This document shows positions 44,901-51,853 of a stretch of DNA of 64,000 bases, piece after piece; the first letter of the stretch is position 1; the number at the start of each line of letters is the position of its first letter. This stretch comes from DATHAP01 sp963762865 (GTDB lineage Bacteria > Actinomycetota > Actinomycetes > JACCUZ01), in assembly GCA_963762865.1 (NCBI GenBank), contig CAVXNC010000001.1:1-64000 (forward strand). The letters run 5' to 3'. The notes under the pieces were generated by a model. It saw only the letters and a list, made by a program, of their open reading frames with translations. It ran no database searches and was not told the origin of the DNA. Made by a program: the position numbers and the translations under genes.

Positions 44901-44992
44901 TCCTCACCGGCGTCTCGCGACCCGGCGACGGCGCGTGGGAGGCCTCCCTCGAGGCCGCCGCGCCGGCCGACTCGACCGGCGCCCGCGGCTAG
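41969..44992 (+). CDS. Membrane PAS-GGDEF-EAL protein (c-di-GMP turnover)
   Basis: A 1007-residue protein. ATG 41969 follows a near-perfect ribosome binding site, GGAGGTGA. Eight to nine transmembrane helices fill residues 1-270, then a GAF-like stretch, a PAS domain (MLQYASDVICILDHDLTIVH; ITDRHELEQQLTHQ), a canonical GGDEF domain (DALTGLANRALFRDRLGHAM; RLGGDEFAILLED) and an EAL domain (GLEALVRWQHPELGLLPPGQ, VNVSGRQLQD, LEITESVLLPG, IDDFGTGYSSLSYLQALPVD). In the usual L-K-x-D-x-x-F-V motif this protein has LKLAQEFVE, so the Asp is Ala, which may weaken phosphodiesterase activity. Its TAG overlaps the stop of the convergent gene in CTAG. Confidence 0.92.
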   Translation: MQAALWAVTGGGVSLALVVLTLRSKAADPLPGLLLAAGVALLSAANAVALVDGGSPSYADVPGLLAYPALAAAVTAFQRDRVRRDRDSLLDALVVTVAAAQVGWLILLEPVLTDSSTGLSTTVLTGAYALCNLLVLGVSARLGFALLASHDVTGRLLIAGLLVGVASDVAASLTDVRAFELGWLVAFALLVLAVRQPGMATPELRPVVANPARLATVWRFVVLLALACLVSPVLVLTHATTGGVTQAAVVLGGAVFLFALALIRIVSLLSRLRRTLRREHVLRDATGALVGAASRGGVRDAALDAALELVDQPGSRAWRVDGDPGGTVAQASDDEDVATFLDSSELASFPDPDEGIGLLAGPSLLHATLGVPSGHTLVLVALPARGAAREAAIVAVEHPPSPRTMAALQSLAATMQLALERLDVGEIMVERRSERRLRLMLQYASDVICILDHDLTIVHVTPAIEPIVGMPAPELLGMNWLDVVTEVDRDAARDLVSLAQGGRPARGEVRLNTEEGLTRHVDAVVTEVIDEDLMGFVVTCHDITDRHELEQQLTHQAFHDALTGLANRALFRDRLGHAMARARGAGGYAVLFIDLDDFKTVNDSLGHAVGDELLREMTTRLRTCLREGDTAARLGGDEFAILLEDVTGDDHCTDIARRLVEAMALPFHIGGTEVTTGASIGIAVGNAASPEDLMRNADLALYDAKNAGKNRYAVFAPTMHEAALARLSLTSDLRHAIERSELVVHYQPLVALASGGILGLEALVRWQHPELGLLPPGQFIALAEETGLIVPIGRMVLQTALRDAVRWQRAYEEHGTLHMAVNVSGRQLQDPAIVDDVRTAIKASGIDASTVVLEITESVLLPGDGLVVERLHALAALGVHLYIDDFGTGYSSLSYLQALPVDGLKLAQEFVESLPGSETESGLVRTIRDLAETLGLSAVVAEGIEREEQWSSLLSLGYSVGQGFHLAVPMPADQVPGFLTGVSRPGDGAWEASLEAAAPADSTGARG

Positions 44993-45225
44993 CGCGGCGC
45001 CCGGTCGTCGCCGGCGGGCGGTACGTCCTCCTCGGGCGCGTCCTCCGACGTGCGTTCGCCCGGCAGGTCGATCCGCTTGATCTGCCGGTTCATCGAACGG
45101 ATCAGCAGGTACGTCGCGACACCCAGCAGGGCCACCACCAAGAAGCCGAGCACTCCGGGCGACACCGCGCTGTCGTCGACGGCCAGAACGGCAGCGGCCG
45201 GGACGGCGAACGCGGCGCCGGTCAC
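44989..45225 (-). CDS. Small single-helix membrane protein downstream of mca
   Basis: A 78-residue protein starting at GTG 45225, which overlaps the mca stop (GTGA). It has an N-terminal hydrophobic stretch (TGAAFAVPAAAVLAVDD), one transmembrane helix (VLGFLVVALLGVATYLLIRS) and a charged tail (MNRQIKRIDLPGERTSEDAP). The position matches Rv1083 of the conserved block. Function unknown. The stop codons of this gene and the convergent GGDEF-EAL gene share the palindrome CTAG. Confidence 0.85.
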   Translation of the reverse strand: MTGAAFAVPAAAVLAVDDSAVSPGVLGFLVVALLGVATYLLIRSMNRQIKRIDLPGERTSEDAPEEDVPPAGDDRAPR

Positions 45226-46118
45226 GCGTCGACCCCCAACCGCTCGCGCACCCCGGCGAACAGGTCGTCCTCGATGTCCTTGGTCGGGATGACGCTGCGC
45301 GCCAGCTCGAAGTCCTCGGTGGGCCAGGCCTCCGCCTGCAGGTCGCGGGGGCAGGCGAACCACGGGCCGTCCGGGTCGACCTGGGTGGCGTGCGCGATCA
45401 GTGCGCGGTCGCGCACCTCGAAGTAGTCGCTGCACGGCACCCGCGCCGTGACCTTGCGCTCGTCGCGGTCCTCCCAGCTCGTCAACCACTCCCCGTAGGG
45501 CGACTCGAGGCCGGCGGCCACCATGGCCTCGTGCAGCGCGGTCGTCCGCTCCTTCGAGAAGGTCTGGTTGTAGTAGAGCTTCAGGGGCTGCCACGGCTCC
45601 CCGGAGTCCGGGTAGCGGTCGGGGTCGCCCGCGGCGTCGAAGGCGTGCACCGAGATCTTGTGGCACATGATGTGGTCGGGGTGCGGGTAGCCCCCGTTCT
45701 CGTCGTACGTCGTCATCACGTGCGGGCGGAAGGACCGCACGAGTCGCACGAGCGGCTCGGCCGCGACCGCCACGTCCATCAACCCGAAGCAGCCCTCCGG
45801 CAACGGCGGCAGCGGGTCACCCTCGGGCAGCCCGGAGTCCACCCAGCCGAGCCAGTCCTGCCGCACGCCGAGGATCTCGCGGGCCGCGGCCATCTCCCGG
45901 CGGCGCACCTCGGCGAGGTTGGCCAGGACCGACTCGTCGTGCTCGAGCTTGGGGTTGAGCACCGACCCGCGCTCGCCGCCGGTGCAGGTGACGACGTGGA
46001 CGTCGACGCCTTCCGAGACGTAGCGCGCCATGGTCGCCGCGCCCTTGCTCGACTCGTCGTCGGGGTGGGCGTGGACCGCCATCAGGCGCAGGGAGTCGGC
46101 AGCTGGCTGAGACGTCAC
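45222..46118 (-). CDS. mca: Mycothiol S-conjugate amidase
   Basis: Mca cleaves mycothiol conjugates of electrophiles and drugs, releasing a mercapturic acid for export and GlcN-Ins for recycling; it is diagnostic of mycothiol-producing actinobacteria. The 298-residue zinc enzyme has the AHPDDE motif (LMAVHAHPDDESSKGAATMA), the metal His in NGGYPHPDHIMCHKISVHAF, and CTGGERGSVLNPKLEHDE. GTG 46118 precedes TSQPAADSLRL; a frame starting at 46175 would overlap the neighbouring divergent gene. The downstream small membrane protein is translationally coupled. Confidence 0.95.
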   Translation of the reverse strand: MTSQPAADSLRLMAVHAHPDDESSKGAATMARYVSEGVDVHVVTCTGGERGSVLNPKLEHDESVLANLAEVRRREMAAAREILGVRQDWLGWVDSGLPEGDPLPPLPEGCFGLMDVAVAAEPLVRLVRSFRPHVMTTYDENGGYPHPDHIMCHKISVHAFDAAGDPDRYPDSGEPWQPLKLYYNQTFSKERTTALHEAMVAAGLESPYGEWLTSWEDRDERKVTARVPCSDYFEVRDRALIAHATQVDPDGPWFACPRDLQAEAWPTEDFELARSVIPTKDIEDDLFAGVRERLGVDA

Positions 46119-46159
46119 GCGATAATCAAACCGCAGGGCCCCGACGAGATTCCCCCGAG

Positions 46160-46561
46160 GTGCGTGTGCCGTCACCGACTCCCGGCCGCGACCGGCCGGA
46201 CGGTCGCTACGGCGACGCGACCCGCCGGCCGCGACCAGGTGCTGTCGCGGTCGTCGTCGTGCTCGCCACCGCGTTCATCGCCTGGGTGGTCTGGGCGGCC
46301 CTCGGCGCGACCGACAGCGGCCCCCGGGCGGAGGTCACCGGCTTCCGCATCGACTCCGCGGAGCGCATGCAGGTCCGGGTCCGCCTCACGGCCGGCACCG
46401 ACGGTCGGGCGACCTGCACCGTGCAGGCGGTCGACCGCACCCGGGAGGTGGTCGGGGTCGCCCGGGTGGGCCTGGGGCCGCGCCGGCCCGAGCGCTGGAT
46501 CCCGGTGCGCACACGCGACCGGGCGGTCTCGGCCACCGTCGTCGGGTGCCTGACCGGCTAG
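46160..46561 (+). CDS. DUF4307 membrane protein
   Basis: A 133-residue protein with a short cytoplasmic N-terminus (DRPDGRYGDATRRPRP), one transmembrane helix (AVAVVVVLATAFIAWVVWAA) and an external beta domain (AEVTGFRIDSAERMQVRVRL, GRATCTVQAVDRTREVVG, SATVVGCLTG, with two cysteines). This is the DUF4307 family, which sits between mca and greA in many actinobacteria (compare Rv1081c). GTG 46160 or 46166 may be the start. Confidence 0.9.
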   Translation: MRVPSPTPGRDRPDGRYGDATRRPRPGAVAVVVVLATAFIAWVVWAALGATDSGPRAEVTGFRIDSAERMQVRVRLTAGTDGRATCTVQAVDRTREVVGVARVGLGPRRPERWIPVRTRDRAVSATVVGCLTG

Positions 46562-46715
46562 GTCGCCCAAAGGCGCTGGGTGGAGGGGCACTGTTGGAGA
46601 GGCGCTGGTTGGACGCGCCACCGGGGTGCATTGTTAGCCTCGAGGACTCCCCCGACGCCCGACGCGGCCGGGGACGCACCCAAGCACGTCCCAGCGATTT
46701 CCGTAGGAGTACGCC

Positions 46716-47207
46716 GTGACCGAGACCACCGAGAACGTCACCTGGCTGACCCAGGAGGCGTACGACCGTCTCAAGGAGGAGCTCGACTTCCTCTCCGGCG
46801 ATGGCCGCACGGAGATCTCGCGGCGGATCGAGCAGGCCCGCGAGGAGGGGGACCTCCGGGAGAACGGCGGCTACCACGCGGCCAAGGAGGAGCAGGGCAA
46901 GCGCGAGGCCCGGATCCGCCAGCTGCAGCAGCTGCTCGAGTCCGCGCAGGTCGGCGAGGCGCCCAAGGCCCCCTCAGGTGTCGTCGCGCCCGGGACGATC
47001 GTCACGGCGAAGGTCGGTGGCGAGCAGATGCGCTTCCTGCTCGGCTCCCGCGAGGTCGCCGGCGACGGCGTCGAGGTCTACTCCGAGAAGTCACCGCTCG
47101 GTGAGGCCATCAACGGCCGGCACAAGGGCGAGTCGACCACCTACACCGCGCCGAACGGCAACACCGTGCCCGTCGAGATCCTCGACACCGAGCCGTTCGC
47201 GGGCTGA
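46716..47207 (+). CDS. greA: Transcription elongation factor GreA
   Basis: GreA rescues backtracked RNA polymerase by stimulating cleavage of the nascent RNA through its secondary channel. The 163-residue protein has the N-terminal coiled coil (YDRLKEELDFLSGDGRTEIS, RRIEQAREEGDLRENGGYHA, with the acidic tip) and the C-terminal FKBP-like domain (SEKSPLGEAINGRHKGESTT). GTG 46716 follows GTAGGAG. A strong hairpin lies 10 bp after the stop. Confidence 0.97.
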   Translation: MTETTENVTWLTQEAYDRLKEELDFLSGDGRTEISRRIEQAREEGDLRENGGYHAAKEEQGKREARIRQLQQLLESAQVGEAPKAPSGVVAPGTIVTAKVGGEQMRFLLGSREVAGDGVEVYSEKSPLGEAINGRHKGESTTYTAPNGNTVPVEILDTEPFAG

Positions 47208-47217
47208 CGCCACGAAC

Positions 47218-47247
47218 AGAGCCGCCGACCCGCAGGTCGGCGGCTCT
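47218..47247 (+). terminator. Terminator hairpin after greA
   Basis: AGAGCCGCCGACC (47218-47230) and GGTCGGCGGCTCT (47235-47247) form a perfect 13-bp stem with a CGCA loop, between convergent greA and the ABC exporter operon. The stem could serve both directions. Confidence 0.9.
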
Positions 47248-47263
47248 CGCTCGTCGAGGCACG

Positions 47264-48070
47264 TCAGGTGCGACCGGCGGTCCGGCCGTACTGGCGGGTG
47301 GACAGCGGGATGAAGACCGCCAGGATGATGCCGATCCAGATGATGGAGTAGGTCACCGGGTGCTGCATCGGCCAGACGTCCGCCGGCGGCATCTGCGCAC
47401 TGGTGTTGCCGAACAGCTCGCGAGCGGCCTGGGTGACCGACGAGATCGGGTTCCAGTTGGCGAACGTCTCGAGCGGGGCGGGCAGGGTGTCGCTGGGCAC
47501 GAACGTGTTGGCGACGTAGGTCAGCGGGAAGATGACGACGAAGCACGCGTTGTTGACGACCTCCGGGATCCGGACGAGCAGGGCGACGTACGCCGTGACC
47601 CAGGAGATCGCGTAGGCGAAGGCCAGGATCAGCAGGTAGGCGGCGATCGCCTCCAGGATCGACGTGTGGACCCGCCAGCCCACGATGAGCCCGGTCAGCG
47701 ACATGATGGCCAGGCTGATCACGTTGGTCGCCACGTCGGAGATCGTGCGGCCGAACAGCACCGCCGACGGCGCCATCGGCAGGGAACGGAATCGGTCGAT
47801 GATCCCCTTCTGCAGGTCCTCGGCGACGCTGTATCCGGTGAACGTCGCGCCGAACACGACGGTCTGGACGAAGATCCCGGCGATCAGGAACTCCCGGTAG
47901 CCGACGCCTGGGACGTCGATCGCGCCGCCGAAGACGTAGGCGAACAGCAGCACGAACATGATCGGCATCATGGTGGTCCAGACCACCAGGTCCGGCACCC
48001 GCTTGATCTTGATCAGGTTGCGCTTGGTGATGACCGACGCGTCGCTGGCGGCCTGGGTGAGGGCGCTCAT
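47264..48070 (-). CDS. ABC-2 type exporter permease (DrrB-like)
   Basis: A 268-residue permease with six transmembrane helices. The family pattern is clear: VITKRNLIKIKRVPDLVVWT, MMPIMFVLLFAYVFGGAIDV, YREFLIAGIFVQTVVFGATF, VAEDLQKGIIDRFRSLPMAP and IFPLTYVANTFVPSDTLPAP. It pairs with the ATPase whose stop overlaps its ATG (48067-48070). DrrAB-type exporters move lipophilic drugs or lipids outward; the substrate here is unknown. Confidence 0.93.
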   Translation of the reverse strand: MSALTQAASDASVITKRNLIKIKRVPDLVVWTTMMPIMFVLLFAYVFGGAIDVPGVGYREFLIAGIFVQTVVFGATFTGYSVAEDLQKGIIDRFRSLPMAPSAVLFGRTISDVATNVISLAIMSLTGLIVGWRVHTSILEAIAAYLLILAFAYAISWVTAYVALLVRIPEVVNNACFVVIFPLTYVANTFVPSDTLPAPLETFANWNPISSVTQAARELFGNTSAQMPPADVWPMQHPVTYSIIWIGIILAVFIPLSTRQYGRTAGRT

Positions 48071-49086
48071 CGGGCCGCCACCTCCTTCTCCTGCTCGAGA
48101 TCGACGTCCGGGTCGCTGCTGTCGTCGGTGTCGGTGGTGGTGTCCACGTCCACCGGGCGGCCGGTCAGCGACAGGAAGACGTCGTCCAGGGTCGGCCGGC
48201 GCAGGGCGACGTCGTGCAGCGCGATGCCGACCGCGTCGAGCTCGCGCAGCGCGGCGATCAGGGTGCCCGAGCCGCCGTCGACGGGCACCGTCACGCGACG
48301 GGCCCGTCGCTCGACCTTCGGCTCGCCGGCGCCGAGGGGTGCAAGGACGCGGCACGCCTCGTCCAACCTGCCCGCGTCGACCACGACGAGCTCCAGTCGC
48401 TCACCGCCGACCTGTGCCTTGAGCTGGTCGGACGTTCCCTCGGCGATGACCCGGCCGTGGTCGATGACGGCGATCTTGTCGGCGAGGCGGTCGGCCTCCT
48501 CGAGGTACTGCGTGGTCAGCAGCAGGGTCGTGCCGTGCCTGACCAGCTGGGCGATGACGTCCCACATCCCGAGGCGGCTGCGCGGGTCGAGCCCGGTCGT
48601 CGGCTCGTCGAGGAAGAGCACCGGTGGGCGGGCGACCAGGGCGGCGGCCAGGTCCAGCCGGCGGCGCAGCCCTCCGGAGTAGCCCTTGACGACCCGGTCG
48701 CCCGCGTCGACGAGGTCGAAGGTCTCCAGCAGCTCCCTGGCCCGGGTCCGGCTCTCCGACCGGCCCAGGTGGTAGAGCCGGCCGACCATGTCGAGGTTCT
48801 CGAAGCCGGTCAGGTGCTCGTCGACCGCGGCGTACTGCCCGGACAGCCCGATGATCCGCCGCAACGCCCGCGCATCGGTGACGACGTCCAGGCCGGACAC
48901 CGTCGCCCGGCCGGCGTCCGGCTTCATCAGGGTGCTCAGGATGCGCACGCAGGTCGTCTTGCCGGCCCCGTTGGGACCCAGCAGGCCGAGGATCGTGCCC
49001 TCGGGGACCCGCAGGTCGAGCCCGGTCAGTGCATGGACGTCGCCGAAGGACTTGGTCAGTCCCTCGGCCACGATGGCGTCAGTCAT
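48067..49086 (-). CDS. Drug-type ABC exporter ATP-binding protein (DrrA-like)
   Basis: A 339-residue ATPase with Walker A GLLGPNGAGKTTCVRILSTL, Q-loop LSGQYAAVDEHLTGFENLDM, signature KGYSGGLRRRLDLAAALVAR, Walker B PVLFLDEPTTGLDPRSRLGM and the C-terminal regulatory part (RRPTLDDVFLSLTGRPVDVD) typical of DrrA. ATG 49086 has GGGAG 8 nt before it; a GTG 21 bp upstream is less well placed. The last 30 residues are acidic and variable. A double palindrome lies in the promoter. Confidence 0.93.
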   Translation of the reverse strand: MTDAIVAEGLTKSFGDVHALTGLDLRVPEGTILGLLGPNGAGKTTCVRILSTLMKPDAGRATVSGLDVVTDARALRRIIGLSGQYAAVDEHLTGFENLDMVGRLYHLGRSESRTRARELLETFDLVDAGDRVVKGYSGGLRRRLDLAAALVARPPVLFLDEPTTGLDPRSRLGMWDVIAQLVRHGTTLLLTTQYLEEADRLADKIAVIDHGRVIAEGTSDQLKAQVGGERLELVVVDAGRLDEACRVLAPLGAGEPKVERRARRVTVPVDGGSGTLIAALRELDAVGIALHDVALRRPTLDDVFLSLTGRPVDVDTTTDTDDSSDPDVDLEQEKEVAAR

Positions 49087-49193
49087 CTGCTTCTCCCGAG
49101 TGGTCACACAGCGTCACGCGCATGGGGGTCATCCTCGTCGTGAGGTCTGACAGATCTCGACCCGATTTCTCATCGCCGAGGAGTCTTCTGGTG

Positions 49194-49233
49194 TAACGCG
49201 ATACATCGCGTTAAGAACACGATACATCGCGTT
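49194..49233 (-). promoter_or_regulatory. Double operator upstream of the ABC exporter
   Basis: TAACGCGAT-AC-ATCGCGTTA (49194-49213) is a perfect dyad with 9-bp arms. AACACGAT-AC-ATCGCGTT (49216-49233) is a second copy with one mismatch. Their centres are 21 bp apart, two helical turns. They sit in the 170-bp gap between the exporter and the upstream dehydratase gene. The pattern fits a TetR- or PadR-type repressor, yet no such gene is adjacent. Confidence 0.7.
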
Positions 49234-49255
49234 TGGCGTTCGTCAAGTGCCGCCG

Positions 49256-50470
49256 TCAGCCGAACACGAGCGGGTAGCCGGCGGCGCGCAGCCGGGCGAG
49301 CACGTCGTCGCAGTGCTCCTCGCCGCGGGTCTCGAGCTGCAGCCGCACCTCGACCTCGTCGACCCGCAGCCGAGGGTCGGTGCGCACGTGCTCCACCTCG
49401 AGCACGCTGGCGCCCGCCGCGGCGACCTCGGCGAGCAGCTCGACGAGGGCACCCGGCGAGTCGCTGATGCGGATCCGGAACGACAGGAACCGCCCGGCGA
49501 CCGCGAGCCCGTGGCGCAGCACGCGCATCAGCAGCAGCGGGTCGATGTTGCCGCCGGAGAGCACCACGGCAACCGGCGGCTCGAAGGCCCGCGGGTCGTC
49601 CAGCACAGCGGCGACCCCGGCGGCACCGGCCGGCTCGACGACCAGCTTGGCCCGCTCCAGGCAGAGCAGCAGGGCGCGCGATATCGACTCCTCGGAGACG
49701 GTGAGCACCTCGTCGACGTACTTCTGAACGATCTCGAAGGGCACCGGCCCGGGACAGCCGACCGCGATGCCGTCGGCCATCGTCGACATCCGGTCGAGGA
49801 CCACGGGTTGCCCGGCCGCGAGCGAGGCGGGGAAGGCGGCGGCCCGCTCGGCCTGCACGCCGACCACCCGCACGTCGGGCCGGGTCGACTTGACCGCGAG
49901 CGCGATGCCGGCGAGCAGCCCACCGCCACCGGTGCACACCACGACGGTGCGTACGTCCGGGACCTGCTCGAGGATCTCCAGCCCCACCGTGCCCTGCCCG
50001 GCCACGATGTCCGGATGGTCGAACGGGTGGACCAGGACGGCTCCGGTCTCCTCCGAGAAGGCCTTCGCCGCCGTCAGGGCATCGTCCACCGAGTGCCCGT
50101 GGAACTGCACCGTGGCGCCGTACGCCTTGGTCGCCTGCACCTTCGGGATCGGCGCGCCCTCCGGCATGAAGACCGTCGACGCGATGCCGCGCAGCGACGC
50201 CGCCAGGGCGACGCCCTGCGCGTGGTTGCCGGCACTGGCCGCGACCACACCGCGCGCCGACTCCTCCGGGGTGAGGCGGGCGATGCGGGTGTAGGCGCCG
50301 CGGATCTTGAAGGAGCCGGCCCGCTGGAGGTTCTCGCACTTGAGCCAGACCGGACCGCCGACCCGTTCCGAGAGCGGTCGCGACCCCTGGACCGGGGTGT
50401 CACGGATGACTCCCTCGAGCAGTGCGCGGGCCGCCTTCACGTCCTCGATCGAGACCGGCAGGGTGGCCAT
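49256..50470 (-). CDS. ilvA: Threonine ammonia-lyase (biosynthetic/catabolic type with ACT)
   Basis: A PLP enzyme that deaminates threonine to 2-oxobutanoate. The 404-residue protein has the PLP Lys in LKCENLQRAGSFKIRGAYTR, SAGNHAQGVALAASLRGIAS, the phosphate loop VVVCTGGGGLLAGIALAVKS and a C-terminal ACT-like domain (RIRISDSPGALVELLAEVAA, VLEVEHVRTDPRLRVDEVEV). The length and single ACT resemble the shorter, TdcB-like form more than the ~510-residue IlvA, so the role may be catabolic. ATG 50470. It precedes the exporter operon with its own operator region between. Confidence 0.9.
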   Translation of the reverse strand: MATLPVSIEDVKAARALLEGVIRDTPVQGSRPLSERVGGPVWLKCENLQRAGSFKIRGAYTRIARLTPEESARGVVAASAGNHAQGVALAASLRGIASTVFMPEGAPIPKVQATKAYGATVQFHGHSVDDALTAAKAFSEETGAVLVHPFDHPDIVAGQGTVGLEILEQVPDVRTVVVCTGGGGLLAGIALAVKSTRPDVRVVGVQAERAAAFPASLAAGQPVVLDRMSTMADGIAVGCPGPVPFEIVQKYVDEVLTVSEESISRALLLCLERAKLVVEPAGAAGVAAVLDDPRAFEPPVAVVLSGGNIDPLLLMRVLRHGLAVAGRFLSFRIRISDSPGALVELLAEVAAAGASVLEVEHVRTDPRLRVDEVEVRLQLETRGEEHCDDVLARLRAAGYPLVFG

Positions 50471-50475
50471 GCGCG

Positions 50476-51717
50476 TCAGTCTGGCAGGTCCGGGGCGGCG
50501 CTCACGAGGCGGTCGAAGGCGAGCCGGTCGAAGGCGAACAGGGACGCGGCCATGCTGTGCAGGTGGGTGCGTCCCGCGACCGGTCCGATCTCGCCTGCGG
50601 CGAGGAAACCCGCGACGGCCGGCCGGCCCCACGCGGCTCGCACCGCGCTGGCGTCGTGGTCGGACCGGGGGAAGAAGTCGGCGCCGCGGCCGGTGCAGGA
50701 GAAGAGCAGGGCGCCGGCGGGCAGGACGGCGTCGCCCGGATAGGCGCGCAGGAGCACCGAGCGCAGGTCGTCGGCGGCCGTGGCCGCGTCCCGGACCTGG
50801 AACTGCACGGTCCGACCGACCGGGATGACGTCGCCCACCACCAGAGAGCCGCGCGCCGGGTCCGCCCCGACCACACCGCGCACCAGGAAGCCGCCAGGCG
50901 CGTGCTCGTCGGCGTACTCGTCCATCGCGACACCGAGCAGCAGGCCGCCGGTCACCATCGCCTGCTCCTCCGGGGGCAGGGCCGCGACGAGTGCCTCCAG
51001 CTTGACCGTCGCGGGGACACCGGCGAGCCCGTGCAGCTCGTTCCCCTCCGCGGCCGTCACCGTCATGACCGGCCCCACGGGTCGGCAGCCGTGGCTGACC
51101 AGGGCTGTGGCGGCGTACCGGCCGCCGAAGGTCACCCCGACGGCGCCGCGGTCGTGCACGCGACCGTCGACGAGCAGCCGCGTCGAGCCCGCGCCGGTGG
51201 GCCCGGCGGCGAGCCCGCCGCTGACCGCGAGGCCCGGCAGGACCTCGACCGTCTGCTCGACGAACGAGTCGACCGGGAAGGAGTACGGATCGGCCAGCAG
51301 CAGCGCAGCGGTGTCGTCCGGCAGCTGCGGAGGCAGACCGAGGACTGCGATCGACTCCGACGTGCGCAGCACCTCCAGGTGGAAGGACCGCAGGTGCGCG
51401 CCGGGCAGGGCGGCGACCAGGACGCTGACGGCCGAGGCGTGCTCGACCGCCCGGCCGCCGCCGATGACGCCCGGCGCGTTGCAGCCGACCACGACACGCG
51501 CGCCGGTGAGGGTTGCGGCCCGCAGCAGGGCCGCCTCGGCATGGTCGGGGTCCGGCGAGCACGCGAAGATCGCGGCCAGGTCCGGTGGTGCCCCGCCCAG
51601 CGCCGGCAGCGCCGCCGCGACGGCCCGCTCGGCCGCGGCCAGCAGGTCGGCGTCCTCGCCGAGCCCGTCGCCGCACCGCACCTCGCCGCCGCCCGCTCCC
51701 ACGCCCGCACCACGCAC
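50476..51717 (-). CDS. FIST-domain signal-sensing protein
   Basis: A 413-residue protein with FIST N and FIST C domains: VVVGCNAPGVIGGGRAVEHA, ASAVSVLVAALPGAHLRSFH, LLLADPYSFPVDSFVEQTVE, LAVSGGLAAGPTGAGSTRLL in the N part, and VTGGLLLGVAMDEYADEHAP, GGFLVRGVVGADPARGSLVV, LLFSCTGRGADFFPRSDHDA in the C part. FIST domains are proposed to sense small ligands, perhaps amino acids. GTG 51717 follows AGGA at 7-nt spacing. It lies 5 bp upstream of the dehydratase gene, so the two are probably co-transcribed, which suits an amino-acid link. Confidence 0.9.
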   Translation of the reverse strand: MRGAGVGAGGGEVRCGDGLGEDADLLAAAERAVAAALPALGGAPPDLAAIFACSPDPDHAEAALLRAATLTGARVVVGCNAPGVIGGGRAVEHASAVSVLVAALPGAHLRSFHLEVLRTSESIAVLGLPPQLPDDTAALLLADPYSFPVDSFVEQTVEVLPGLAVSGGLAAGPTGAGSTRLLVDGRVHDRGAVGVTFGGRYAATALVSHGCRPVGPVMTVTAAEGNELHGLAGVPATVKLEALVAALPPEEQAMVTGGLLLGVAMDEYADEHAPGGFLVRGVVGADPARGSLVVGDVIPVGRTVQFQVRDAATAADDLRSVLLRAYPGDAVLPAGALLFSCTGRGADFFPRSDHDASAVRAAWGRPAVAGFLAAGEIGPVAGRTHLHSMAASLFAFDRLAFDRLVSAAPDLPD

Positions 51718-51853
51718 TCCCCCATCCTGACGACCGAATGTGCGCCGACACACCAGTTCGTCGGCGTGTCCGGTGTGTCATCGCACAATCGGGGCGCGGG
51801 GTGGCCGGAATCGGCTCTGGGTTTCGGCTGCGGCCGGACGTACGGTCGGGACC

